Shown one piece after another: positions 1 to 9,453 of a DNA stretch of 20,093 nucleotides. The DNA is taken from positions 1 to 20,093 of the forward strand of contig JBBBWG010011990.1 of the NCBI GenBank assembly GCA_037176905.1. Reading direction: 5' to 3'. Source of the stretch: Azolla pinnata. Taxonomy: Eukaryota > Streptophyta > Polypodiopsida > Salviniales > Salviniaceae. Position numbers and translations under genes: made by a program. The notes under the pieces were generated by a model. The model was not told the DNA's origin. It made no database searches and saw nothing but the letters and a program-made list of their open reading frames with translations. Position 1 is the first letter of the stretch; each line of letters opens with the position of its first letter.

Positions 1-220
1 TGTGGGGAAGGATATTTTCTGCTGAAATCATGTCTGTTAAATCAATTTTTCATATTCATCTTACCCGTTGATTGCTAGCTTCATATAATCCAGGGTTTAA
101 TTAAGTCAGATTGTGTAAACCCCATGATCAAGGGCATAGGATGCAGAAAAAGCCCCTGTGGGCCGGCCTCCTCCTTTAGCTGCAAGTCTGAGCTGATGTT
201 TGGGTCAGATGGACGATGGG
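1..220. other. AT-rich spacer, nothing recognised
   Basis: I see no exon-like reading frame, RNA gene or clear repeat here. The stretch precedes the minisatellite and could be the distal promoter of gene 1 or plain intergenic DNA. Confidence 0.5.
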
Positions 221-223
221 GCA

Positions 224-690
224 ATCAAACCATATCGTTGGAGTGATTAGACCGTATCAATCAATGGAGTGATTAGAACATATCGATTGGGCGATCAAAC
301 CATATCGATGGATCAATCAATCGATTAGACCATATCGATCAGGCGATCAGACCATATCGATGGTGCAATCGGACCATATCGATGGAGCGATCGGACCATA
401 TCGATGGAGCGATCAAACCATATCGATGGAGCAATTAGACCATATCGATCGAGCGATCAAACCATATCGATCGAGCGATCAGACCATATCGATCGAGCGA
501 TCAGACCAATCGGACCATATCGATCGAGCGATCAGACCAATCGGACCATATCGATCGGGCGATCGGACCATATCGATAGATCAATCGACCGATCGGACCA
601 TGTCAATAGATCAATCGAGCGATCAGACCATATCGATCAGGCGATCAGACCATATCGATCGAGCGATCAGACCATATCGATCGAGCGATA
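224..690. repeat. 22-bp minisatellite built on CCATATCGATCGAGCGATCA
   Basis: The core CATATCGAT occurs 16 times exactly, with about three degenerate copies, mostly spaced 22 bp (for example starts at 373 and 395). The outer left copies are more diverged and the centre is more uniform, as expected for unequal exchange. Two units near 500-560 carry an extra AGACCAATCGG-type insertion, which marks them as products of a later duplication. The unit is rich in ATCGAT and GATC palindromes. Because 22 bp is not a multiple of 3, three units encode a 22-residue periodic peptide in open frames, which I regard as a by-product. Confidence 0.93.
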
Positions 691-780
691 AAAAATCGAC
701 CGACACAACCGATCTTCCGATCGATTGGATCGATCTCGACCGATCCACCAATCGATTGGAATCGACCGGATCGATCGATT
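691..780. repeat. GATCGATT-rich flank of the minisatellite
   Basis: CGATCGATTGGATCGATC-like strings recur without a strict 22-bp period. The block looks like decayed or related repeat DNA between the minisatellite and the promoter of gene 1. Similar ATCGATT-rich DNA occurs at about 19190-19410 near the other end of the window. Confidence 0.6.
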
Positions 781-925
781 CACCATCTCTTTGGATTTCC
801 GTTTCACACCTGCCCATCTCCTTTGTCCGCCCTTCTTCCCTTCCCTTCCCTCCATCTCCCTCTCTCTTCTCTCTGGTTTCTGTTTTCTGCGCAGAAATTA
901 GGGTTTTCTGACAGTCACTGTGGCC

Positions 926-958
926 ATGGTCTTCTTCTTCTTCTTCTTCCGTCGTTAG
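926..958 (+). CDS. Upstream ORF 1 in the leader, 10 codons
   Basis: ATG at 926 in the context GCCATGG reads Met-Val, six Phe codons and two Arg codons, then TAG at 956. It lies in the probable leader of gene 1. The peptide itself has no recognisable meaning. Translation depends on where transcription begins, which the sequence does not settle. Confidence 0.3.
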   Translation: MVFFFFFFRR

Positions 959-965
959 GGTTTCC

Positions 966-1082
966 ATGGGTCGCGAACGCCAAGGCCTGCGGAGCTTCTC
1001 TAAGATCTCGGCGCCAGGAAGAAACAACCTCCGCCCCCCTTCGCTGCTTCTCTTGCAAGAGAAGAGAGATCTGTATCTTTGA
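966..1082 (+). CDS. Upstream ORF 2 in the leader, 38 codons
   Basis: ATG at 966 in the context TCCATGGG opens a 38-residue frame (MGRERQGLRSFSKIS...) ending at TGA 1080-1082. It lies ahead of the main start at 1220 and does not overlap it. It ends just before a possible leader-intron donor at 1096. If included in the mRNA, it would be expected to lower translation of the main frame. I do not recognise it as a known conserved upstream peptide. Confidence 0.3.
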   Translation: MGRERQGLRSFSKISAPGRNNLRPPSLLLLQEKRDLYL

Positions 1083-1095
1083 GAGCCTTGTCCGG

Positions 1096-1217
1096 GTAAG
1101 CTTTCCTCGCCCCCTCTCCTTCTCCTTCTCCTTCTCCTCCTCCTTCTGCTTCTGCTTCTGCTTCTCCTTCTCCTTCTCCTTCTCCCTTTTGTGTCCCATC
1201 TGCATACCTCGCAAAAG
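1096..1217 (+). other. Possible 5' leader intron
   Basis: CCGG|GTAAGC at 1096 is a good donor. The following 100 bases are almost pure pyrimidine hexamers, and CGCAAAAG ending at 1217 could be an acceptor two bases before the ATG. The acceptor is weak because a purine run separates it from the pyrimidine tract. If the intron is not real, the block is simply a CT-rich leader. Confidence 0.3.
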
Positions 1218-1219
1218 CT

Positions 1220-3442
1220 ATGTCATACGCGTACAACGGAGGAGTGGATGAGGTCGACTATGGTGAAGAGGAAGCCCCCCACGAAACGAAAGACGAAATG
1301 GCCGAAGAAGAAGAGTACGACGACCTGTACGATGATGTGAACATCGGCTTCTTCCAAGCCGAAGCTTCCTCCGCCAAGCAGCCTGACGGCTATGGCACCA
1401 TGCCGATGTATGGTGAGGATGTTGTTCAAGAGAAGAGCAAGGCTTCTGCCTTGGGTGATAGGAAAAGCTTACCTTCTGCTGCCAGCGACATAATTAATCA
1501 GACTACTTTGCAGCAGAGCCGCAGTGAATTTCTCGAAGAAAAGAGAGTGTTTGTAGACCGTGATGTAAAGCCCTCTGTAACCGCTACTAGCCTTAACCAA
1601 TCAAACATGCAAAACTATGAGGGATTTCGGCCTTCCAAGGAGGAGCCTGTGCAAACTATGAGAGAACAGGTGAAGGGAACAATGTCTACTGTTATGAGCA
1701 AGCAGGAGTTCCAGTATAAGCCTTCTATACAGCAAGCAGACAGTGCTCCATCATTGCCTACTTTCGTGCAAAGTGGAAAGGATGCTGGCCAGAGAAGTCA
1801 GATGCAATTTTATCTTTCTTCTGCCAGGAAAGAGTCGGATAATGTCTACAAACTTGAGAAGCAGGGTTCCTCCTATGACAGTAAGGGTACTGGAGAAGGA
1901 CTTGTTGAGCCAGTTTTGCAGCCTTCTCACAGAACGAATGTCCAGACCACAACCGGGCCTTCCAGAAGTCCATTGACTAGGGAAATATCAGATGCAATAG
2001 CTTCTAAGGAAAGGCAGGGTGTGAATGACATGTCGTATGATAGAACAAGAGGCACAACTGTGGCGCCGCAGCGGCCTGGACAAAGGGATGCATCACCCCA
2101 CGTGGTAGATAATGATTATAAGCAGGCTGGACTGCAATCCACCCATCAGACATACTCTAGTGAGGGTGGTACGATGCTGTTCATCGGAGATTTGCATTGG
2201 TGGGCAACTGATGCAGAGCTGGAAGCTGCTTTATCAGAGTATGGGAGGGTGAAGAATCTCAAGTTCTTTGAGGAAAGAGTGAGTGGTAAGTCCAAGGGTT
2301 ACTGTCAAGTGGAGTTTTATGATCATGGTGCTGCGGTTGCATGCAAGGAAGGGATGAACGGCAGAAAGTTTCATGATCGGCCTTGCGTTGTCGCGCTGGG
2401 GAATGCAAGGAGTATCCAACAAATGGGTCATCAACAGGAGAAGAAAACACAAGCTCAGATACAGACGCAACAGGAGCCATATAGGAGGGGGATGGGTGGT
2501 GGCGGAACCTCCAGTGGGAGAGGAGGAGGTGGAGGAGGTGGTGGAGGCTCCTCGTACCAGGATAGGGACAGTAACCGAGGTTATGGAAGAATGGGAGCTG
2601 GTAGGACTGGCCATGGACAAGGAAGGGGAGGACAGCCTAGTAGTGGAGGAAGGGGAAGGGGAAGTTACATGGGTAAAGGGATGAGCAGTGGTGGTATGCC
2701 TTCTGCGACAGGAATGCCATACGGGCAAGCACCTATGGGTGGTCATCAATCAGCAATGATGATGCATCAGGCCATGATGGGTCAAGGATATGATGCTTCC
2801 TATATGCCCATGGGGAGAGGTGGGGCTGCCTTTGGGGGCTATGTGATACCTGGGCCTCCATTTTCTGGTATAGTGGGACCATTCCCTGGTCTAGGTCCAG
2901 GTGGTCTTCCAGGAGTTGCACCTCATGTTAATCCAGCTTTCTTTGGTAGATCTGTTGCACCAACTGGAATGGGATTGATGTCTGGGGGGGGAATGGAAGG
3001 TGCTCATGGGATGTGGGGAGACGCTTCCGTTGGTGGATGGAGTGGTGAGGAGCATGATAGGAGAGGAGGGAGGGATGGAAGCTTCGCTGAAGATGGAACT
3101 GGCATGGAGTACGGCTATGGTAACGAGAGTGCTACTCATGAGAAGACTAGAGCAAGTGGGGGTGCATGGGACAAAGAAAGTGGAGATTTACCTGATAGAC
3201 ATCGCGCTTATGATAGGGATGGTGAATGGGAGAGAGAACGATATAGGGAGAAAGAGAAGGAGGGCTATAAAGATAATAGAGATAGGGATAGAGACCGAGA
3301 GAAGGATGAAGATTGGGAAAGGGACAGGAATGTGAGGATGAGGAGCAAGAGTCGAGTGATTGAAGAGGAAGAAGATGATCCGAGGCAGAGACCAAGGGAA
3401 GATGATTATGGGAAGCGACGCCGTGTAACAGACCGTGAGTAA
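1220..3442 (+). CDS. CPSF6/CFIm68-like RRM protein, pre-mRNA 3'-end processing
   Basis: Uninterrupted 740-codon frame. Residues 1-50 are acidic (VDEVDYGEEE, EEEEYDDLYDD). Residues 50-310 are polar and probably disordered. One RRM spans about 317-395, with RNP2-like LFIGDL at 320-325, the diagnostic WWATD at 327-331 and RNP1-like KSKGYCQVEF at 357-366. A Gly/Arg-rich stretch follows at about 422-495, then a Gly/Met/Pro-rich stretch at 500-610, and from about 625 an RE/RD/RS-like charged tail ending in KRRRVTDRE. WW-x-T-D in the first RRM helix region, followed by a low-complexity linker and an RS-like tail, is the layout of CPSF6/CFIm68. That subunit of cleavage factor Im works with the UGUA-binding CFIm25 in the nucleus to choose poly(A) sites. 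The start at 1220 is supported by the plant-like VDEVDYGEEE opening. Another RRM/RS splicing factor is possible but less likely. GTGAGTAA overlaps the stop and could act as a splice donor. Confidence 0.85.
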   Translation: MSYAYNGGVDEVDYGEEEAPHETKDEMAEEEEYDDLYDDVNIGFFQAEASSAKQPDGYGTMPMYGEDVVQEKSKASALGDRKSLPSAASDIINQTTLQQSRSEFLEEKRVFVDRDVKPSVTATSLNQSNMQNYEGFRPSKEEPVQTMREQVKGTMSTVMSKQEFQYKPSIQQADSAPSLPTFVQSGKDAGQRSQMQFYLSSARKESDNVYKLEKQGSSYDSKGTGEGLVEPVLQPSHRTNVQTTTGPSRSPLTREISDAIASKERQGVNDMSYDRTRGTTVAPQRPGQRDASPHVVDNDYKQAGLQSTHQTYSSEGGTMLFIGDLHWWATDAELEAALSEYGRVKNLKFFEERVSGKSKGYCQVEFYDHGAAVACKEGMNGRKFHDRPCVVALGNARSIQQMGHQQEKKTQAQIQTQQEPYRRGMGGGGTSSGRGGGGGGGGGSSYQDRDSNRGYGRMGAGRTGHGQGRGGQPSSGGRGRGSYMGKGMSSGGMPSATGMPYGQAPMGGHQSAMMMHQAMMGQGYDASYMPMGRGGAAFGGYVIPGPPFSGIVGPFPGLGPGGLPGVAPHVNPAFFGRSVAPTGMGLMSGGGMEGAHGMWGDASVGGWSGEEHDRRGGRDGSFAEDGTGMEYGYGNESATHEKTRASGGAWDKESGDLPDRHRAYDRDGEWERERYREKEKEGYKDNRDRDRDREKDEDWERDRNVRMRSKSRVIEEEEDDPRQRPREDDYGKRRRVTDRE

Positions 3443-4240
3443 TAAGTTTGTCATTGATCGAGGTTGGAATGGAAGTTTGCTTATAAACTTGGGAATCGTC
3501 AGGCACAAATCGGGTAGCGTTTAAGCATCTTTCCATGTATGAAGAAATCATATTCCTTTTGCAAGGTATTTAAATAAGGAATAGTTATTATTTGTTTCAC
3601 TGATGATGATTATGTTTAGGAAATCCAACCTCTCCTGGATGTCAATGTGGTGGAAAGCATGCCAGTCTTGTTCTTCAGCACATTTTAGCCGTGACTAAAG
3701 ATAAAACACAAACTTCTACAGCTATGTGCTGTATGAAAGGAGCTGTTACGGGAGCTGCATCTTCTACGCACTTGCTAGTTTTGAACTTCTTAAAACAAAC
3801 CTAAGAACCTTGTCTAACATTATAATCTGTAGGATGTTTTTGGAAAGAGAAGGAAGGGCTTGTCTTTGGGCCCTGATACCTCTGCAGTGGATTGCGACAT
3901 GCTTTTCAGGTTTTGAACTTTTTGTTTCATGGTTGGATATTGAATGGAAACACACTGTAAAGATGTTCACACACTTTGTAAAGATGTTCTTCACACACAC
4001 TATTCCTTGAGACCATGTAATCTGTTTTGACTCTTTGTCTTAGTCTTAGTCGAGGGGATTGGACTGACCTTTTTAGTTGTCTGCGACTCTTGATCCAGGA
4101 TAAGAAACCTGGCCAATTTGTACATAATAGCTGTAGGATCTGTTACATCATGTATGTATGATGCCAACTTGTTTGTAATATTCTTCTTTTGCTCTGCGCT
4201 GCATTATGCAGAGGCATCAAAATAAACAGGTGTTCTTCTC
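3443..4240 (+). other. 3' untranslated region of the CFIm68-like gene
   Basis: No exon-like protein is visible. The stretch is T-rich with several UGUA motifs and ends near an AATAAA. A short open frame at 3726-4010 has no recognisable features and I treat it as chance. The UTR may contain an intron, because a strong donor-like GTGAGT sits at 3435, but I could not pick a convincing acceptor. Confidence 0.55.
4119..4226 (+). terminator. Poly(A) region: UGUA cluster and AATAAA
   Basis: TGTA occurs at 4119, 4132, 4151, 4155 and 4174, with others at 3977 and 4016. They are followed by a T-rich stretch and AATAAA at 4221-4226. This matches the plant arrangement of far-upstream UGUA/UUGUA elements plus a near-upstream AAUAAA, so cleavage is expected shortly after about 4235. 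Confidence 0.6.
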
Positions 4241-4635
4241 CCCTTCCTTTTTTCTGGGGAATGAAACTTAAGCTGTATAGATTGCATTGAAAGGTGGAAA
4301 TTTTTTAGGCGAAATATGTGAATCATGGATAACACCTGTACAGTTTTTGGTATTGTGGAGCTATTTCAAATGTATCTACAGTCAGAAAACATTGCTGAAG
4401 ATAAATAGATGTAGAGACCGCAATCATCCTACTAACTATTATATTAACTCATTAATTTAACCTACTTAAGTCTTTGATGTGTGGGAACTAGTTATAGATT
4501 ACTTTCATGGTTGATGGACAAACTTCGCATTTCAACATTTCAACTACATTTTAGAGTGCTTTTTGGTACCTGTAGTGTTGAGGTGTCCTGTTAGGAATGT
4601 AAATTAAGATTACTAGCAGGGAAAAGAACTTTATA

Positions 4636-4660
4636 TAGAATAGAATAGAATAGAATAGAA
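4636..4660. repeat. (TAGAA)5 microsatellite
   Basis: Five perfect tandem copies of TAGAA. Confidence 0.95.
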
Positions 4661-5128
4661 GGTTTTAACATACACAAAAGAGGCCAATTTTGACCCTTGG
4701 GACTTTCAAATTGGTTGTGTAATTAGGACTTTTTCACAACTGTGTTTGATATAATTGAGTGGTCTGGATGTTCATCTGGAAAGTGTGCATGTGTTTAACT
4801 GCTTGTCTCATATCCCAATTTCTTGCAGTTTGATTTGTAAGTGCATCGACCGCTAATCTTATATCATGCAAGCGGATTCTATGTTGGACTCTTTGTGCTG
4901 TTTTGTAAATAGAGCACATATCACAACATGATTCAATCCCAAGTTTTATGACCCTAAGGATGGGGCCTTACAAAAGTTAGACAGCAAAACCACATAGTTA
5001 GCCTCCTTGCTGACACTACTCGACTTGGGTCTGAATTGAATTGCTCAATAATGCATACGAAGATTCGTTTGCTGATCAAAGAAATCTGATTTTGGTTCCA
5101 TGTACGTACATACATGCCTCCACCTCAA

Positions 5129-5180
5129 AACTTGCTAAAACTCTGTTGGTCTTCACCTTGAACTTGCTAAAACTCTGTTG
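5129..5180. repeat. 20-bp direct repeat, two copies
   Basis: AACTTGCTAAAACTCTGTTG occurs at 5129-5148 and again at 5161-5180 without a mismatch, 32 bp apart. Confidence 0.9.
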
Positions 5181-5309
5181 ATTTGATCTCCACCAACAGT
5201 TCAACGACACAGCATCTTCCATTCATACTCAGATTACCCTCATTGCATGGAGCATCTAAGGAGCATCTACTCAATTAGATTGCAACTACACAGTGATGAT
5301 GCCCTGCAT

Positions 5310-5315
5310 TTTATT
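5310..5315 (-). terminator. Poly(A) signal AATAAA for eIF2-gamma
   Basis: TTTATT on the plus strand reads AATAAA on the minus strand, about 230 bases beyond the eIF2-gamma stop. It is the best candidate in the downstream region. Cleavage would be expected roughly 10-30 bases further on. Confidence 0.45.
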
Positions 5316-5543
5316 CACCGATTATATATGGAAGTGTGCAATTCATTGGATTAAGAAATAAAAAAAGACAAGTTCAAGCAAACATATCCTGTTTTCTTCT
5401 CCATCTCACAAAAATTGTACCTAGCAATTCCCTACCAAACCACATTGTTACTTGTGCTCTGACGTTTAAAGCGAAAAAAAACTCTCCCTCTTCTACTGTT
5501 CTTGGTCGGCCCCCGTCTACTGTGCTCCGTTTCTCTCTCTCTT

Positions 5544-8500
5544 TCATGCCACCACGGGCATGTCCAGTACCAGCCCTGCTTGGATCTGACCCCATCCGAT
5601 GAGACGCCAGTGCTTCTCCACTCTCCGACTCAGCGCAACTTTCTCCCCTTTGCTCGTGCAAACAGGAGATGTCAGCTGGAGCTTTGCAAGATCATTCTTC
5701 ACTGCAAGCACCCGAGCGCCTGTGGACATAGACCCGATGTTGAGCATCAGCACTTCTCCCTTTGTCAGCTTCGTCACCTTCCCTTGCTTCTCTGCACCTT
5801 TGGTTTTCACACCCAGCAAACGGCGTAGCAGAAAAAAGTTTACCTGCGAAAAAATATGCACTCGTTCGCAGTAAGATGCAAGCTCACTGTAAATGAAGGA
5901 ACAAAAAGGCTGCAAAAATATTTAGTTTTCCCAATGTAACTCCAAGAATCCTACACTTTGCTTGTTTCCTGCTATTTTATACATGAGCTCATTCGACTGT
6001 GTGTTTCTTGTGTTTGAGCATGCTGGTTGGAGAGGACACATACCTCCAGCTCCACAAAGACATCTGGAAGTACCCCAACTTCACCTAAAACTTGGCCGAC
6101 GAGCCTGTCGGCTCGAGTCAATGTTGGATCCACAGTCGTGCCAACACCTATAAGTCCTCCAGGCACAGCAAATTGCAGTTCATTCTGTTCTGCATAGAGG
6201 GAGATTATCCTAGAAAAGATGGGAGTACATTTGATATTTCCACTTTCATCTTTCACAACAATTCCAGGCCGAACTTCAATTTTCTGGCCAACCCTCAAGA
6301 CACCCTGCATAAAAAATAGTGAGTGAGGACTTCAGTTCGCAAGAGCAAAAAATTACGAGGTTCTGAAAGCAAAAATCTGAATATGAAAAATCTTAGTCTG
6401 AACGCGGATAAAAAGGCAAAAGACCAAAAGAAAGGATGTCCCATTCCCACGCTAAAAAGCAAATTTTCAATGCTTAATGATCTTAATTAACATCATTGAC
6501 TCCAAATTTTAATGAAACAACATAACTTATCATTCAGCAGATAGCATGACTTGGAATGTTTTATATTTAATTGATTTTTGAGTTAATATACATGTAGTAA
6601 AGCCTTGCCAAAGACATGTACGTACCTTTAGAATACTTCCTCCAGCAACTCCACCTTTTATCTCATCCACTTCTGCACCAGGCTTATTGACATCAAATGA
6701 ACGGATGATTATCATGTTGGGTGGATCTACAAAGTTACGCTCTGGAATAGGAATTTTGTTGACTATATATTCACATACAACATCTATGTTATATTTCAGC
6801 TGTGCTGAAATTGGGACCACAGGAGCCCCATCCGCAATAGTTCCCTGGAAATCCAAGATGAAAAATAGTAGTTATGGATGGTTATTGAAACATTAGGCAT
6901 GCATGAAATATTTAGCCTAAGTACGGTGGATATAGAGCAGCACCTGTATGAATTTTTGAATTGACTCATGCTGGTTCAGTGCCACACTTTCTTGGATAAG
7001 ATCAATTTTGTTTTGTAAGATTATGATGTGTTTTAAACGCATAATTTCCACAGCAGCAAGATGCTCTGAAGTTTGTGGTTGAGGGCAGCTTTCATTCCCT
7101 GCAATCAGCAAAAGAGCTCCATCCATGATAGCAGCACCATTCAACATGGTTGCCATGAGAATATCATGGCCCTGCAAACAGTGTAGCGTTTTAGACCAAG
7201 CTTCTGGCGCCAGTCATAACACTAAAAATAGACTGAGAGACAAAATGGAAGGCATATGAAATACAATGCTGTAGAGGCACGCAAACCATCAGGCCCTTAG
7301 TTATCTCCATCCAGAATTTTGAGGACACCGTACTCAGTAATGTATTAAAACAGAGACTAAAAAATTGTGATTGGATAGTTCAAGTGGAAAGATGAAATAT
7401 AATTCTATTGCAGATGTAAGAACTTAAAAAGGAGTGAGCACTCAGCTAGGGATGGAGGATAATCCCAGCATGAGTTTGATAATTTGGCCATCAATGTATG
7501 CATTATTTATTGAGCAAAATATTTGCTTCGGATTTCAGATAAAATGACCAGTCGCCAGCCACTCAAAAAAATAGTTAGGAGCACAATTATGCATCAAGAG
7601 GACTGACTCTACACAAAAAAACGCGACATGGTGAAATACTTAAAACATCTTGCCATGAGTATCGATTTAAATCCCAATATGAGGTCCATTGCTTCAGCCA
7701 TGCAGGTAAGCATGTTTTATTGAGCACAATTGTTGCTTGAGACATCAGATAACATCTTTCATGTGATCCTTCGTTTATCTACCAGTGAAACTGGAATGAA
7801 TTCCTGTCAAAAGACTGCTCCTCTCCAGACTAATCACAACATTCGATTCGTATGGCAGATTTGCATCATGTCCATTTGGATGTGAAGCTGTACTTGACAA
7901 TCAACTTCCTCCACCTCTAGTCGAAAGTTTGTGCACAACCGAATTACAATTTCAATAGATAGCAAAACTACTTTTCTAATTTTTTTATAACTCTTGTATC
8001 TCTTCTCGACTGTCATCTTCTCACTATCCTTCCCAACTAATTTACAGGCATTTTCTATTAAAAGAACTCGTTAAGAAATAATTCATCTCCATTAAGAAAC
8101 TTTCTCCAGAGATATTATATTTCAGATTACCACTGCCACCGTTCTTCCATATACAGGTTAGGTGAATATAATTTACTTCTATACTTTTAGGAGTTTAAAA
8201 GGAAAATGATATAATCTTAAGGGCTACAAACAGATATGTAAATATATAAAAGCTAGAATACAAGTCAGATTCAAAGAGAAAACAATATATATTGTCATGT
8301 GAAAGATACAAGAAAGAACTTACAGGACAATCTACAAAGGACACATGTCGCAAAAGCTTCATCCGTGCATTCTCGAATCCTGGAACGTCACATAGAGGAG
8401 CATCTTCCTTTCCACTCCCATAGGCCCTTCACATACATACTAGAAACAGTCAATTTTGTTTGCATTTTTGCAACGCTGGTATATACATACTATAAGGTTG

Positions 8501-9414
8501 CTATGCCTTACTTGTAACGTTGAGGCCTTGGACATCTCTCATCTTCACATACATATATTTTAGCATTTGCATAGCCAAGCTTGATCGTGATATTACGTTC
8601 AAGCTCATTTTTGAACCTAACAGTCTAATGCGAATAACGACAGTATCAGCTACACCCATCACTCAAAACCATCTATGAAACAAACTTGAGACAAATGATT
8701 TGTACAACTTCAAGAGAATCAAGAAAGAAGAAGCACCTGAACGCCCGAGATGGCCTTTACCACAGTTGACTTCCCATGGGCCACATGTCCAATGGTACCT
8801 ATTCAAGAGAAGATATGGCAAACTTATAAGATCAACACTGAAAAAACATTCAGCACATCAAAGTTCATTCCCAGTTAGTCTATAGACGCTGCCTAAGCAG
8901 CACTCAGTAAACCAGTGACCTAATGAATAAGTGAATGAATATACATATTTTCTTGCGATAGAACCCAACGACTGGTCAAGCTCAGTGCTAAACCTCCTCA
9001 TAGCATAAAACATGTTCTAGTAAATACGTGTATAGCACAGAGACGATGATGGCCATACACAGACCTTTCTATCATACCTTGCACGTTAAGGCAAACAATG
9101 TCCACGAAAAATCCAATACCTGAAGACCCATTACAAGTTTACAGAAAAACATCGGCACAATATGAGCTTTCTAGAAGAGAAAAGAGCCCTTAAATCAGCT
9201 GCATTGTGAACAACAGAACAATTAAAACACAGCCTTCCGAACATGTGGTATCTCGCCCCTATGGTTGAAGTTATGTTGGCATTTGCGTGAATGCACAGGA
9301 CATGTCCATTCTTCCTCACCAAACAACAGTTGTTTACCCTTACAAAAGGATTTCTTGGGGATATTTCCCTCGTCAAACATCCGATTCGTAGTGGCAGACG
9401 AGAAGGGAGTGGGC

Positions 9415-9453
<39 letters not shown>

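Larger units (their letters stand above)
781..1219 (+). promoter_or_regulatory. CT-rich promoter and 5' leader of the CFIm68-like gene
   Basis: The strand facing gene 1 is pyrimidine-rich (TCTCTCTTCTCTCTGG, then TTC runs and TTCTCC/TTCTGC hexamers), which is typical of plant core promoters and leaders. Two telo-box motifs (TAGGGTTT) lie at 899-906 and 956-963. Telo-boxes are common near the starts of plant growth and translation genes. I cannot place the transcription start and see no convincing TATA box, so this may be a TATA-less Y-patch promoter. Confidence 0.5.
4241..5290. other. Convergent intergenic spacer
   Basis: This lies between the 3' ends of the CFIm68-like gene (+) and eIF2-gamma (-). 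It holds a (TAGAA)5 microsatellite and a 20-bp direct repeat, and no convincing exon on either strand. Confidence 0.5.

Noticed and set aside
224..690. CRISPR-like array
   Set aside because: The 22-bp units are contiguous with no unique spacers, and the setting is a plant nuclear genome. It is a minisatellite.
3726..4010. A 94-codon open frame downstream of the CFIm68-like gene
   Set aside because: No domain, no plausible splice partners, and it sits in the 3' untranslated region ahead of the AATAAA.
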